Shown: positions 12,480 to 25,547 of the stretch, piece by piece
Position numbering within the stretch: the stretch's first letter is position 1
Layout of the letters: the number at the start of each line of letters is the position of its first letter
Origin: Trema orientale
Lineage: Eukaryota; Streptophyta; Magnoliopsida; Rosales; Cannabaceae
Direction: 5' to 3'
DNA length: 64,000 nucleotides
Assembly: GCA_002914845.1 (NCBI GenBank)
Contig: JXTC01000302.1
Span: 248,132-312,131 of the forward strand
Notes under the pieces: generated by a model
Database searches by the model: none
What the model was told of the DNA's origin: nothing
Seen by the model: only the letters and a program-made list of their open reading frames with translations
Translations under genes and position numbers: made by a program

Positions 12480-12499
12480 ATAAAATACCGGCAGCCACA

Positions 12500-15030
12500 T
12501 TCCCTAATTCGTTATAAGTAACTTGTTTTTCCCGGTAACAATAATTAATCTTCTTGATATTTTTTTGATTATTGAGCGAGTCAATGAGTTAGTCTTAGGG
12601 GTACAACCGAGAGAATAATAGTATGTGCAGTTGTGTACGGTAATAATTGGGATATGGTTCATTCATGTTCATGCTTCCTTGTTCAAGAATCTAAGTGGGA
12701 CCAAGCCAGCTGGCTACCACACTTGATAGTTTGACACGTGTAGGAGTGTGTATGTGCAGTGTCCTATGCCTTCACGTAAGTTATTCTCCTTTGCTTTTTG
12801 TACATATATAATTGGCTCTTGGCGCCCATTTCTTCGCCAAAAACTCGGCTCTAGCCAACAGTAATATTTCATATAAATCTCCCTGCTAATATAGTAATAT
12901 GCTTCTTGCAATAACTTTTTTTTTCTTCTTCTATAATTTAGAATTAATTCTATGTACTTATATTAAGGCTTCTAACCATTAATTCGAATGCATATGTATA
13001 TTTATATTTATGAACAAATTATTAGCTCAATCATCATCATCATCAATAAAAATAAAAATATTCTAATTAAGTTGGTACCTACTACATATGCTAATATTAT
13101 CGTAAACCAAAGGTAAGTTTGCAAGTCCAAAGCTAGACAAACAAAACAATCAAAAGGCATTTATAGATAAAAATATAAGTTGAACAAGCACTCGTATATT
13201 AGTTACATAGGAAGAATTTTCGCCTAATTCCAGTTATCACGATTTCGAGTTCGAAGTATCTCTTGATGTAATCATTTATATTAATAGACTTAGTGTTCGT
13301 CGAGGGTTCCGATTCTCTAGAGAATGCGTTCCCCTCCTTAAAGTCTTCGCTACTAGACATATGAAAAGTAAAAATGACTGTTTAATCCTATGCGAACTCT
13401 AATCTCTAGGTATTGAATATGAACTATATATATATATATATATAAAACTAACTTAAATGCGACCTACAAATAGATGTGCTATTACTCTTTTTTACAGGTT
13501 ATACCTACTATATATATATGCGAGCAACATCAGGTCATTATTTAAATTTGGGCTAGAAAACTCTAAATTGCGTCGTCATCGTCTATTAAGGGATTTTATT
13601 TAGAGTTGTAGACCATCAAGCGATCATATATTAGTTACATACGAAGAACGAATATTCAGAGTTACAAAACGAGAAAAGATAAATTCCAGATTAAAAGCAT
13701 ATCTAGCTATATTGTTTTCATCATAAATGTGATAAACCCAATGCATGGGCAAATGTCAGGAAGTTCTTATATATACATAGATATATTATGCATATGTATA
13801 TCTTTATATATACACAACCCATATATTCATATAAATTACCATACAGCTCAATATAATGGTTTTTTTCACGTTGACACCTCTAGGCCATGCTTTATTAATT
13901 ATAGGTTATATGTGTATGAAAAAGAAATACTTCCTAATTGAGCACTTTGTAATATTATTGTCTTCTAAAAAAACAAAAATATGCGTGAGTTTCTAGCTAT
14001 TTTCTAAAATGATACGAGTGATTATGCATTCATAAATGAACAAAAATATATAGTTAGCGTAAAGTTTAGGTTTCGATCGTACGTATAAGTGTGAGCGGGA
14101 TGGACAGAAAAATAGGGCCGGAAACTTGAAAGTACAATAATCCAAAAAAATATGTGCACGGGGAGAATGAGAAAATAGACCAATAACTAACATTTGTCAA
14201 GTTGACATGAATGAATAACGTGGTTTTTATTTAATTGAGGAAAATGAGTTGAGAAATATAAAAAAAAAAGTTTGAATTTGGAATTAAAAACAAACCCATT
14301 GTCAACCTAACCATGACCTAAAAAAAGTGCATGTGGATTGAAAACTAGACCCTTATCTAAAATTTACACCAATTATTGTTGTGAAAAAGGTCCTATAGGG
14401 GATGGATAGGGAAAGAAGTCTTATATTTCAGGATGTAATGCAGTCTAGTTTGCTTGTAAAGGCAATCTACGCTGGGTGACCTTTTGGTTCTTAAATGTGA
14501 CTTTTTCTTTTGTTTTACAAAAAATGAGAACATACCCTTTTAGCTTTTTTTCTTAACGTTTTTTTTTTATTAAAAAATATTATTCTGAAATTCTACCTTA
14601 GAAACAAGAGAAATGAAAAAAAAAAAAAAAGCACAAGACAACAACAGCGTTGCCAAACTCAATACCAATAAACTTACTGAGAATTACTTTGTCGGCTAAC
14701 ATTATGATGAATTTGGACTTGTTAGGCTTCTCGTATAGTTATCTCTTTTTCTTTTCTTTTTTTTTTTAATGAAAAATAAAACAAAGGAAAAGAAATAGAG
14801 AACAAATGGGCTTTTTCTTGCTTATAATAAATACAGTTTCCTTTAATATTTAGTATTTACAAACGGGTAAGGATAGTTTCTAATTCATGAGACATTGTCC
14901 AAAATAAGCTCAAAGCTGATGATCCACAATAAACAGATCGCCACGTCATCAAGTCCACACCGAAATTTCTACACCTTATCTTATCCCAAAAAAACCCAGA
15001 ATTTAAGAGGGCTTGTTGGCTAAAGCACTC
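12500..15030. other. Intergenic, no gene seen
   Basis: AT-rich sequence with a TA microsatellite near 13427-13443. No supported gene, RNA gene or complete mobile element. Confidence 0.45.
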
Positions 15031-15092
15031 TCAATTCTGATGTCATCGCCACATCACTACTTCACTCTCATCAAGAACGTGCCGTAGTTCGC

Positions 15093-15452
15093 CACGTGTC
15101 AACGCCCCGTCACCATTGTTTTACCACCTGAACGAGTATCACGTGTTGCACGTGCCGCCAGTGGCATGCATTCACTGGTCCAACACCCGACCGGTAATAT
15201 GATCCTACGGCTAGGAAACCAGCACTAGTACCACTAAAGTGAAACTACTTTAATCCATTTATTTTTAAAATCTTATAAGAGGAGAGAGAGAGTCCTGGAG
15301 TGGGACTCAGTTTATTTGTTGGGGAGGAAAAATTGGGGGGAGGCGGGTGCCCAAGGCAGCAGGTAGGCCCGCACCCAAGTGGGACGCATAGTGCTTGGTG
15401 CAACTGAGGGTTTTTGGGAATGTTAGAGAGAGAGAGAGAGAGAGAGAGAGAG
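15093..15452. promoter_or_regulatory. Promoter-like island: three G-boxes and GA tracts
   Basis: Three CACGTG motifs lie within 62 bp (15093-15098, 15140-15145, 15149-15154). A TATA-like CTTATAAGAGG follows near 15271, then a GC-rich stretch and an (AG)14 tract at 15425-15452. On the plus strand this order looks like a promoter with a GA-rich leader. No credible coding sequence follows. A non-coding transcript, a lost gene or a minus-strand transcript are all possible. Confidence 0.4.
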
Positions 15453-15499
15453 GTGGTACTCTGGTGTGGTGTGGTTTGTGTGGGAGACAGAGACAGTAA

Positions 15500-17960
15500 T
15501 GCAAATCTTTGACCGTTGACTTCCTATCACAGATATTTTTGTTTATTTTTTTTCCAATTAATTTCAAATTTAACATCTCGAGAAATGTGGTGTGAATAAT
15601 GCTTAAGCATTAGATAAGTTAATTTCATTTTTATATTAAGAACAAGATGTGAACATTTATATATTTATATATGTGTATGTGTGTTGGAGAGAGAAGTCCC
15701 CAAATCCCTCATCTTCTCCATTGTCTCCCATTATTAAGTTTTTTTCTTTCTACTGGTGATGATCTTGGTTGTCATACATCTAGCTAATTAAAAATTAATT
15801 CATTTTTATTTAGTTAATCTTGTCATGAAATGGGGAAGTTGAAAAGAAAAACCTTTAAATATTGGATTATAAATTGTCACGTACATAGATAATTGAGACC
15901 AATTGAAAGTACAGTACTATTTATGGATTTTTTTTTTGCTCAGATTACTATTTATGGATTCAAATTGCATGAAAAGCTTTTAAAGTAAATTGCATCTCTG
16001 CTTCTTTTCAGGAAAAAGAAAATAATTGCGCATTTTTCGAATATTTAATTATATAATCAACCATGTAATATAGTTGAAAATATTGATTTATATTTATGTT
16101 TTTCCGCTAATCAAACTATGACTTTTGTGTTAATAATGGTTCGACTTATGATAATAAATAATACTGCCTAACTAATTAAATTGGATTACGTAGTTCTTCT
16201 GGCAAGGTTTTGTCAAATTTTTTTGTACCAAAGTCGGTATACATAAGTCTATAATTTGGATAGAATAGTCTAATTAAGTTTGAAATAAATAGACATTAAT
16301 TAGAGCTTTTATATATGATCTAAAAAATGACAAACAGAGAAAAGCAACGTCTAGATCACTTATAACCAATATAATATTGGTCCACGCGAGAAATGACTTT
16401 TCGAAATCGAAACGTAACAAATTGAAATTTGATTAAGATAGATTTACTATAGTTGGGAATTTGCATATGCATGTATAGGAAGATCATATATATAACTTCT
16501 CTTAATGTCAAAGTTGAAAATGATGGAATTGAATATAAGATCACTTAGTTGTGAAGTACACGAAGCGGATATTTGTTGAGAAAGACTTGACAATAAATGC
16601 AGCCAACCACAAAGGTTGACACATTATGGATAATAAAATTTTATCTGATGAGTTCACAAGATCAATTACCTACAACTAAAAAATTTAAATAATTGTATAC
16701 ATTCACTAGCATATTAAAAAACCTGTGTATGTGTATGTATCAATTTTACGTAGAAGTAGTATTTAGCAAAAAAAAAAAAAAAAAAAACATATAATTATAT
16801 GTAAGCATGCAAAAGTACAATTTGATTGCTTAGAGCTACAGAGATTCACATTGGTCACGAGTTGAAGAATCATAGTATCAAAATGTGTGGGGTAGAGAAT
16901 GTTTACCATGGACATGCAGCAGCTAGCACGAGGAGATTAAGCTAGCTAAGCATAGAGACTTATAGATACTTTGATATACTTTGTTTCATAATTAATAATA
17001 ATAATAGGTCAAATTCCAGCCGAGACAGAACACAGAATATTATTTGTTAATTAATGTAAATAAACCTTATGACATTAATTAGTTTCTTTACCAGCTTTAT
17101 TCTAAAACTTATGATTAACTTTAAGCAACCTATATTGTGGTCCCTAATTATATCATGTTGCCCTTTGGGTGAAACATGGAAGAGATTGTCACTGACAGCA
17201 CAAGCATGGAAACATTTTATTGGATCTATAAAGGGGAATGATCATCACCGTATCGTTAAGGTAGGATCATGCCCTTAATGTGAACCCTTTTTAATTTCGG
17301 GTTAATTTTTCGATGATGATTAAATTAAGTACAATCGGCTAATTGACTCCTTGTTAATTGGCTAACGCAGATTCATATCTCAGTGTAAATCCTAATTAAA
17401 CTAAATCTCCAATCACATGCAAACTTTTAAGCTTTGAATTATATCTGTCAACATGGCACAGTCAAAGGTAAAATAAATATGATATTTTATGTGTATATTA
17501 TTATTCTTGTGCTACTAGTACACTTCAAAAGGTTTTTGGGGCTTGTGTTGAATATTTAGTGTACTGTATATACTACTATTTCTTATCTTTTAACGTGGTA
17601 CAAAATCATGGAGTTTACTATATGTATTTTTTAACCTTTTTTTTTCTCTTCTTTTTAATGTGTTGCCCATAGCAATATATGGGAAAGCTTAACAACCAAT
17701 ATCTCATGTAATAATGAACACACAGGACCATTTTAACATTTATCGTTTTTAGAGGAATAGTACTATATAGTCCTACCTTGCTGAATTATTGGTGGAATCT
17801 TTTCATCTTCTTTGAGGTTAAAAGGAAACCAAGTATCGTTTCAGAAAAAAAAAAAAAGAAAAAAGAAAAAGGAAAACAAGTAACAAAATGATGAGAGTTC
17901 TGAAAGCATATATATTTTTTTAAAAGTGTGAAAAACAATATTAACGTACGTCTATAGGAA
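15500..17960. other. Intergenic, no gene seen
   Basis: AT-rich DNA with A and T runs and a 14-bp direct repeat (ACTATTTATGGATT near 15917 and 15947) separated by a T run. No supported gene. It ends at the copia target-site duplication (GTTTC, 17961-17965). Confidence 0.45.
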
Positions 17961-17965
17961 GTTTC

Positions 17966-18449
17966 TGTTAGATGGATATGGATTAAACCAAATACAAACC
18001 ATAAAATATTCATGCTAAACTGACTGGCTAGGGATTCGTTGAGTATACCAGAATTCATGGTTAATCTGTTAAGGATTAGAGATGGAGAGACCGAAGGTGG
18101 AAATGAGAATGGCGAAGTGTCTTGAGGGTTTGAGTCTTCTGCAGCCTAAAATCTAATGTTACTCAAATGGAGTTCTCTATAACTGATGGTGAGTTATATA
18201 GAATTGAGCGTGCATAAAATTTTGGCTGCAGGGACCATAACACTAATATATTCTTTAAATAGTTCCTTGTTGGATAGTCATCAAACCTAACAGGATGATT
18301 AACAGAGTATCCACATTGGTATCCATACTCAGTTAGATATCCTGACTCATCTTTAATTAAATCACTTATTAGGTTCCTTTAGAAATAATATAGCCTAATA
18401 CAATTATTTTCTATATGTGCCCCAACACAGGGAATACAATTTCATAACA
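17966..18449 (-). repeat. 3' LTR of the copia element
   Basis: 484 bp, begins TG and ends CA. It aligns over its whole length with 32722-33263, with many single-base differences, showing an old insertion. The purine tract lies directly to its right. Confidence 0.9.
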
Positions 18450-18461
18450 ATCTCCCACTTG
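18450..18461 (-). other. Polypurine tract of the copia element
   Basis: The minus strand reads CCAAGTGGGAGAT immediately before the 3' LTR, the usual plus-strand priming site of plant copia elements. Confidence 0.8.
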
Positions 18462-18956
18462 GGTCACATATGTACCGTATATAATTGTATTACAAAATTA
18501 AAGTATGGCCATGAAAACGCCATATTATTTCTGAATATCCCTGAAGTTGCAATCCTGTCTATCAGACATATTAGCACGAAACTAAAGCGTTCATTGTTGC
18601 ACTTATTCGGATAGTAACTAGAACCCTCAATGATTACCCTACTAATATACCCGAATGACATAGATCGAGTATGGAATGTGGCATATTAATTATACGCAAT
18701 ATGATTTATCATACCTATTTCCAACTAGTCCTCTTTAAACTTTATTAAGATCGACCTTAGTCTTTCTCCTTTAGTGCATTACTGTAAACTTTAATACAAC
18801 AGGAAAGAAAATAAATATGAAAACATTATATTATATAAATGAGCAGAGTCTACAAGAAAATTCATCAATGACCAAAGTACTGCAGTAAATTAAAGTAAAG
18901 TAGTGTCATAAAAGAGTACCTAAACTGAATTACAAACTGCCACTAAAACTACACAG

Positions 18957-19018
18957 CATCTAAAAATACAATACCTATATGAGCAATGTGCTCGTGAAAT
19001 ACTTTAGGTGGTAAACCT
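18957..19018 (-). repeat. Second copy of the RNase H C-terminal segment
   Basis: 62 bp that recurs at 20583-20644 with scattered changes. On the minus strand it encodes the end of the copia polyprotein (LPPKVFHEH and following). The two copies enclose about 1.56 kb of unrelated DNA (19019-20582), in the same orientation. Confidence 0.8.
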
Positions 19019-20582
19019 ATATAGTTGGACCTGTTTTAGCAGACGTATGGCATGAGACGACACTTATTCTAGCAGAAAAGAAAAAAAATTTAAAACTTAA
19101 AACTGCAAATAACGGTTGTCGCGTTTATACGCTACATTAATAAAACTCATAGTTCAAGATAATAGAACATTATACAGAAAACAAATAAGCATATCATATG
19201 AGACTAATTTAAACCATAAATTTAACATTCACAGGTCGGGGCCTTGTGTACAAAACTTAGTACGAGTGGATATACTCTTTGGCTCAACAGTTGTCATCAT
19301 CAAATGCAATTTGCTTACCTACAATATAGGGTAAGGAGTGAGCTTGGAAGCTCAATAAGCAAAGACGACCTATAAGTCTAAGTGCAATGTATCATAACAC
19401 ATATAACGAGATTATTCAACATAAAGCATAATATTCATCATATGACAAAAATGATGGCATACTCATTCATTGATACATGTGCGATGAAATTTCTGTGGCC
19501 CCGATGGTTTTGCTACTGGCTTAACATAAACATATATCTTATCGTCATATTTCATCATATATCAACATATCGTATTCGTACTTGCCTACGTAGGACTTGT
19601 GTGGCCACCCTACTATTGCCTTGACCGAGGCTCAAGGGACTTATACCATAGTATCATATTTATTCTTATCATAAAATTTTTCAGAGAATAATTAGAGCGT
19701 AAAAGGGTGTCATAAAACCCCGGTCCCGTAATGGACCTGCAGTACTATCCTACTCTACATATTATGCCAATGCAATTCATACAAATATTTACAATAAGAA
19801 TCTCAATATATCAATAAGCATGTATTTATGGCCAAATATAATGTGAAGTTAATATGTGCTAGTGTCAATTTCAATAGTTTTGCAATTCACAGGCATGCTT
19901 ATTCACAAAAACCTCTCAATGCAATTGCAATATAAGAAAATATTATCCATAAACATATAAATCATGGTATCATGTCAACGAAACATATGAAAGAATTAAC
20001 CAATAACTACTTAGGATTCAAGGTGGAAGCATAAATACCATTTAATAATACATGCATCCCTATGTTATAGTCGTGTCTTTACTTACCAAATATGCCGAAA
20101 AAATATATATATTGGCACGAATATCTTTAAGACCTCACTCGTTCTTACTTAAGTGATTCACTAATCTACATAGCGAAAATATAATATAGACACACATTCT
20201 CGAGTCTAAATAGAGCTAAGACAATAAATATTTTTTTTCTATCTTGATAAGTTTCCCTTTTAGGAGACATAAGCTCAATCAAGAGATAATAAAACTCAAA
20301 TAAACACATATACTTACTAACTAAACAAACTCAATTACTAACCTTATTCCTAACCTTATTTACAGTAAATAATTTAATTAGATTATCATAATCACTTCAG
20401 TTAATAATACAATCAGCTCATTAGTTCTAATTAAGAACTCAAGCACCCTACTTTCTAAATCCTAAGTCTAATATGTCAATTAGGAGTTTTATATAATACC
20501 AAGACCTTAGTGAGTCAAATTGGGGGTCTTTCTTTTAAATTTAGATCCCCTTTAAGTTGTTAATCATACTACCTAATCACAC
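19019..20582. other. Unrelated 1.56-kb block inside the copia 3' part
   Basis: AT-rich DNA with no copia coding similarity, lying between two copies of the polyprotein tail. Parts such as a CCCCGGTCCCGTAATGGACC word near 19718 recall LTR sequence, but no ends, primer site or target duplication could be defined. It may be a decayed insertion, or foreign 3' sequence joined by recombination between related elements. Confidence 0.45.
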
Positions 20583-20880
20583 CATCTAAAAATACAACAC
20601 CCATATGAACGGTGTGCTCGTAAAATACTTTAGGTAGTAAACCTTTGGTGAGCAGATCTGCTATCATGGAGTTTGTACTAATATGCTATATTGATATAAG
20701 TCGACTTTGAACTCTTTCTCTGACAGCTAGGAACTTGATGTTAATGTGTCTTGACTTCGATGAGCTCCTATTGCTATTAGAATATAGTACTGCTGAGCTA
20801 TTATCACAATAAAGTCTCAATGGCATTTCAATGCCATTTACTACGTGTAGCTCGGTGACAAAGTTACACATCCATATCCC
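20550..20880 (-). pseudogene. Copia RNase H domain, decayed
   Basis: The minus-strand frame 20871-20686 reads through LYCDNSSAVLYSNSNR and SSKSRHINIKFLAVRERV, the Ty1-copia RNase H core with the catalytic DN pair. After a shift, the ADLLTKGLLPKVF tail follows down to about 20583. It is broken by stops. Confidence 0.85.
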
Positions 20881-21379
20881 GCTAATTGGATGCCTTATAA
20901 CAAGTTCTGAATTCTACCTCTATAGTTGAAGTAACTACAAGTGTCTGCTTGGCACTCTTCTAGAAAATAGCTCTTCCAGCTAAAAGATAGACATAGTCCG
21001 ATGTGGATCTTTTGCTATCTAAGTATCCCATAAAATCAGAGTCAGAATACCCAATGATCTCAGAATTATCCGATCTCTGATAGGTGAGCACGTATTCCTT
21101 TATTCTCTATAAGTACCTCATAACTCTCTTTACTTCCTTTGAATGATCCACTCAAGGGGTATTCATATATCTGCCCAACATGTCAAGATGTGTATATGCT
21201 TGTACATATATCAGACTCCCTACAACTGAAGTATAAGGAATTTGTTGCATGGCTGCTTTATTAACATCATTCTTGGGACTTTAACTGAGGCTAAATTTAT
21301 CTCCCTTAGACAATGGATTGTCTGTTGGTGCACATTTATCCATACAAAACCTACTGAGCACTCTCTTGATACAGCTCTT

Positions 21380-22200
21380 CTACGACAACCCAAGGATACC
21401 CTGAGAGCGATCTCGGTGTATCTGTATATCTAATATGAAAGAGGCGACTCCAAGACCTTTTATTTCGAAATTTTTCGCAAGAAATCTCTTGGTGTCATAC
21501 AATAAGCCTATATTACTACTTGCGAGTAGTATATCATCAATATAAAGCACCAAAAAAATAAACTTACTCCTACTGAACTTATGATATACACAATTATCAA
21601 CATGATTTACCTTAAAACCAAACGAGATGATTACCTCATGAAATTTGTGATACTTGACTAGAACCTTGCTTGAGACCATAGACGGATTTCTTGAGTTTGC
21701 AAAAGTTTTCTGGTTGCACAATATATATTGTCTCATCAATGTCTCCATTGAGAAACGCAATCTTAATGTCCATCTGATGAAGCTCAAGATCAAAATGTGC
21801 CACAAGTGCCATAATAATTCTAAAAGAATCCTTTGAAGTAACCAGAGAGAAGATCTTTTAAAAGTCAATGTCTTCCTTCTGAGTGTAGCCTTTGGTGATA
21901 AGACGTGCCTTATATTTCTCAATAGTGCCTTTCAAATCTCGTTTGGTCTTAAATATCCATTTACAACCAATGAGTTTCATTCCTTCAGGCAATTTGATGA
22001 AATCCCAAACGTTATTGTCTCTCATAGACTTCATTTCCTTATTCATGGCATCAATCCACTTTTGAGAATTAGAACTTTGTTTGACTTGTGTGAAGTTGAT
22101 TGGATTATCTTCTTCTATCTCGATGTCAAACTCATGTTCCTAGAGATATACGACATAATCATCCGGAATTGTACTTCTCCTTTCTTTAGTGGATCTCGTT
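21380..22200 (-). pseudogene. Copia reverse transcriptase (RVT_2), decayed
   Basis: The minus-strand frame 22046-21858 contains the entry motif GCKWIFKTKRDLKG and KARLITKGYTQ. A second frame, 21922-21380, carries the polymerase box LVLYIDDILLASS, with the YIDD codons at 21533-21544. Between them the AFLNGD segment is recognisable only across frameshifts. It encoded RNA-directed DNA synthesis for the copia element and cannot be functional now. Confidence 0.9.
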
Positions 22201-22849
22201 AAAGGAGGCTATTGAGTTTGCTCTACAGGAACGTTTACCTTATCTGGGATAGGAAACTTCTAAACATTGTCTTGTACCAGAATGATTGCATCTTGAACAA
22301 TGATATTGTCAGGAACATAATCCTGAGCATCCTGACCATTGTCAATAGTAACCATAGAAAGAGGAATGAATTTCTCTTCAAAGACAATGTCCATAACCTT
22401 ATCTTCCTTCTCAAACTCAATACCCTCAAGAAAATTTTTCGTCCCAAAAAATGACTTTACTATGGGAACAGAAAACTTATAGCCTCTGGATTTTTCAGAA
22501 TACCCTACAAAGTAGCAGGTTATTATTCTTGAGTCTAGTTTCTTTTCATTTGATCAGTAAGGCCTTGACTCAGTTGGACAACCCTAAATGTGTAAGTGAT
22601 TAATACTAGGCTTACGCCTGGTCCAAAGTTCATAAGGAATTTTAGTTACTACTTTGCTTGATACTATGTTAAGGATGTATATTGAGTTTTGAGTGCGTAT
22701 CCCTATAGTGATTATGGTAAAGTGGAATAACTAATCATACTCCTTACCATATCCTTTAGTACCCTGTTGTGTCGTTCGGCAATACCATTCATGCTAGGTT
22801 TCCTTAGCATAGTGGATTGTAAAATGATGTCGCACTCTTCCAAATACTT

Positions 22850-23300
22850 AGTTAAAGGCCCTAGATGTTACTCACCTGATCTGTTATATCGACCGTAGTC
22901 TTCACTACCACGATCAGATTTGAAGCCTTAATTTTTTTATTTGGCTGATTTTCAACCTCAGCTTTATAAGCTTTAAATACGTCCAGTGATTATGACTTCT
23001 TGTAAACTAAGTAGATGTAACTATAGTGAGAGCAGTTATCAATGAACGTGATAAAGTATTATTATTCATTCTAAGAAGCCGTAGGGAATGGATCACAAAT
23101 GTCCATATGTATCAGTTCTAAGATGCTAGAGCTTCTATTGGCACTTAACTTCCTAACATTTGTTTGTTTTCTCCTCATGCATTCAACGCAGACTTGAAAG
23201 TCTACTAAATCAAGGGGACCAAGGATCTCATCTGACATAAGATGTTCAATTCTTTATTTAGAAATGTGTCCTAAGCATACAGGCTATAGCATCGATGAGT
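22850..23300 (-). pseudogene. Copia integrase, decayed
   Basis: On the minus strand the GAG-pre-integrase motif RLGHISK is followed by a zinc-binding CVECMRRKQTN stretch and LELIHMDICDPFPTAS, the copia integrase core around its first catalytic aspartate. Several in-frame stops lie between these motifs. It is upstream of the reverse transcriptase, as in Ty1-copia and unlike Ty3-gypsy. Confidence 0.85.
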
Positions 23301-23669
23301 CCTTATTAGTTAATTTTTGTTTTGTACCTCTTGAATTAATTTGCAAGGTCTCATTAAAGGAGGGTTGGGTATTTAATATATATAAGTTGTCTTTAACAAA
23401 ACTAATATCAACAACAATTGAATCATGCATAAGACTAAATAAATTATTTCCAAAAGGACAAGTAAATCCAGATTTGTTCAATATAGAAATAGAAACCAAA
23501 TTCTATCTTAAATATAGTACCACAAATGTCTTATACAAATCTAAATATTTTCTAGAATTCGAAAAAAACCTAAAATACCCTATGGCCTTCACCTCAGCTG
23601 TTTAGTCGTCGCCCATATAGATAACTCTTTCAGCATCACTTGGCTTCCCACTCTACAAGCAACCCTGTA

Positions 23670-23880
23670 TTGAAATCCTTACGTGAGTAGTAGCACCAGA
23701 ATCTACCCACCAAGTATCCTTAGGTACATAAGTTAAATTAACTTCAAAATAAAAATAAATGAGAAGCTTACCCTTTTTAATACGCCAGGCTTTGTACTTA
23801 GCATATTCCTTCTTTAGGTATCTACCTTTTCCGCAAAAGAAGCAACCTTGCTCATCTTACTTCTTTTATGCCTTAGCAGA
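23670..23880 (-). pseudogene. Copia gag zinc knuckle and protease, decayed
   Basis: The minus strand encodes CFFCGKGRYLKKEYAKYKAW near 23775-23850, a CCHC knuckle in which the histidine and last cysteine are replaced. Then TWWVDSGATTHV near 23680-23720 carries the aspartic-protease DSGA signature. The coding sequence is cut at 23921 by the nested gypsy-type element and resumes upstream at 29169. Confidence 0.85.
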
Positions 23881-23921
23881 TGGAGCCACTACAGCTTCTT
23901 TCTCTTATCCATCTTCCTCTT

Positions 23922-24949
23922 TGATGAGTGATTAATTCACTCATAAATCAAGTATCATTCACCTCAAATAATTGTAGGATCTCAAGTATTTTTGTTGGTT
24001 TGATATGTTTTTACTTTGTTTTTGTAGTTCTTATGAATAAATAATAATCAAGATAAATTGGTGCCAAACATGGGTATTTCAACCTTTTGGATTGAAGTTG
24101 AGTCCGATATGAATGTAACATAATGAAAATCAGGCAAAAACGGATCTAAAACGGCGAAACAACGCTCCCAGGAAGAAAGTTGTCGTACTGATTTTTCAGA
24201 ACCGAAAGCCCTGCGACACTGGCCAAGGAGTACCGCGGTGCTGCCTTGAAAACAGATTTCCTAAGCCTAGAGTACTGCGGCGCTTGCCTGTGAGCGCTGC
24301 GGTGCTACTCTATATCTGGAAATGCATTTTTAGCGAGTTTTTAGGGCCAATATCGGCTCTTAATGCCATTTAATCGAACTGTTGATATTCTACTCAGCCT
24401 AGGTCATCTTGGAGCCCCTTAAATACACCTTAAGCCTCCATTTCAAGTGTGGAGATTTGGAGAGAAAACACAACAATGAGAACTAGAAAATCCTAGAGAG
24501 GAAGGAGCTTGGAGCAAAATTCTTAGAGAGGATATTTGAGAGAGTGGCTTGAAGAGATTGATTAGAATGCAATTGGTTAGGAATGATTTTACTTGGCACT
24601 CGAGAGAGGGAGTATAAATATCTTCGGGTTCTTTGCTTATAAACTAGAAATAATTGATTAGAATGTAATTGGTGATCAAAAGACATAGTCGATAGTTAGG
24701 TGAATTCAATCCCCTAGTATATTTGTGTATAGAAGTCTCGATATTTTATTTTTGTATTTATATTTATTTAAGCTATAAATTCATTTAGCTTGGTTGCCTA
24801 AATAAAGTTAAGTCATGACAATTCCGATATTTAACGATAATTTAATACCCAATTTCTCGTGGGATCGACAACTTTATACTTATCACTTTATTACTTGTTT
24901 ATGACCCGTGCACTTGTGGTTATTTTACGTTTATGTATTTAGCATAACA
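23922..24949 (+). repeat. 5' LTR of the nested gypsy-type element
   Basis: 1028 bp, TG to CA. It matches the right LTR from its start to near 24560 and again from near 24580 to its end, but lacks about 470 bp present in the right copy. The join lies where GAGATTGA runs into AATGATTT. Confidence 0.88.
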
Positions 24950-24955
24950 AGTTTT

Positions 24956-24973
24956 TGACACCGTTGCCATGGA
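24956..24973 (+). other. tRNA-Asp-like primer binding site
   Basis: TGACACCGTTGCCATGGA differs at four positions from TGGCGCCGTTGCCGGGGA, the complement of the plant tRNA-Asp 3' end used by Athila/Tat-type elements. Three of the four changes are G to A, as expected from decay of methylated DNA. Confidence 0.75.
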
Positions 24974-25265
24974 ATTAGTGTTTTAGATTGTTGTTGATAT
25001 TAGGAGTAAGTAACTTGATTTTAATTTAGGCGTTTATTTTCATTATTTTAATTTTTATTTTTAAATATTTATTTTACGAGGTGCTTAAAGATGGTATATT
25101 GACAAGTACTCTTGTGGTTTGTTCAATGAGACTCAGAGCCGTTTTATTGCGTATAGTGGAGACATAAAGAGTTTCTCACAATGTGCTCACTCGAATTATG
25201 GTTTTTCCCGGGAGTATAAAGTACAAAATTTCCTCAACAACCTTTCTCTCAAAACAAGAATATAG

Positions 25266-25547
25266 GTGGAAAGAGGAAATGGTACCACCTCTATCTATCA
25301 ACTATCTACTGATGAAGCTTATTGGTTGTTAGAAGACATGGCCAACTTTGACTATCGAAGTTGGAATTATCTACCAAGCCACCTTGGTTTGAGAGATAAT
25401 TCTAATATTTTGGCGCCAAGGTTTGATACTTTGCATTACCAAGCGGAGTCTTCTTTTGACCTTGAATATCTTTTTGTACAATTTTTAGAGGAGATAAAAT
25501 TTCACAATGAGCAGTGGAAGAGAACAGAGACCGTTTATAATTCATAA
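25266..25547 (+). pseudogene. Gag-like fragment of the nested element
   Basis: 93 residues starting MERGNGTT. The stretch STDEAYWLLEDMANFDYRSW resembles the plant gypsy gag pattern in which a YELIE-type helix is followed by a small aromatic-rich segment. Nothing else in the 2.7-kb internal region resembles protease, reverse transcriptase or integrase. Assignment rests on pattern and position. Confidence 0.45.

Noticed and set aside
15390-15415. GCTTGGTGCA match to the miR168 family
   Set aside because: Only about ten bases agree, and mature miR168 is nearly invariant in plants; no suitable hairpin was seen.
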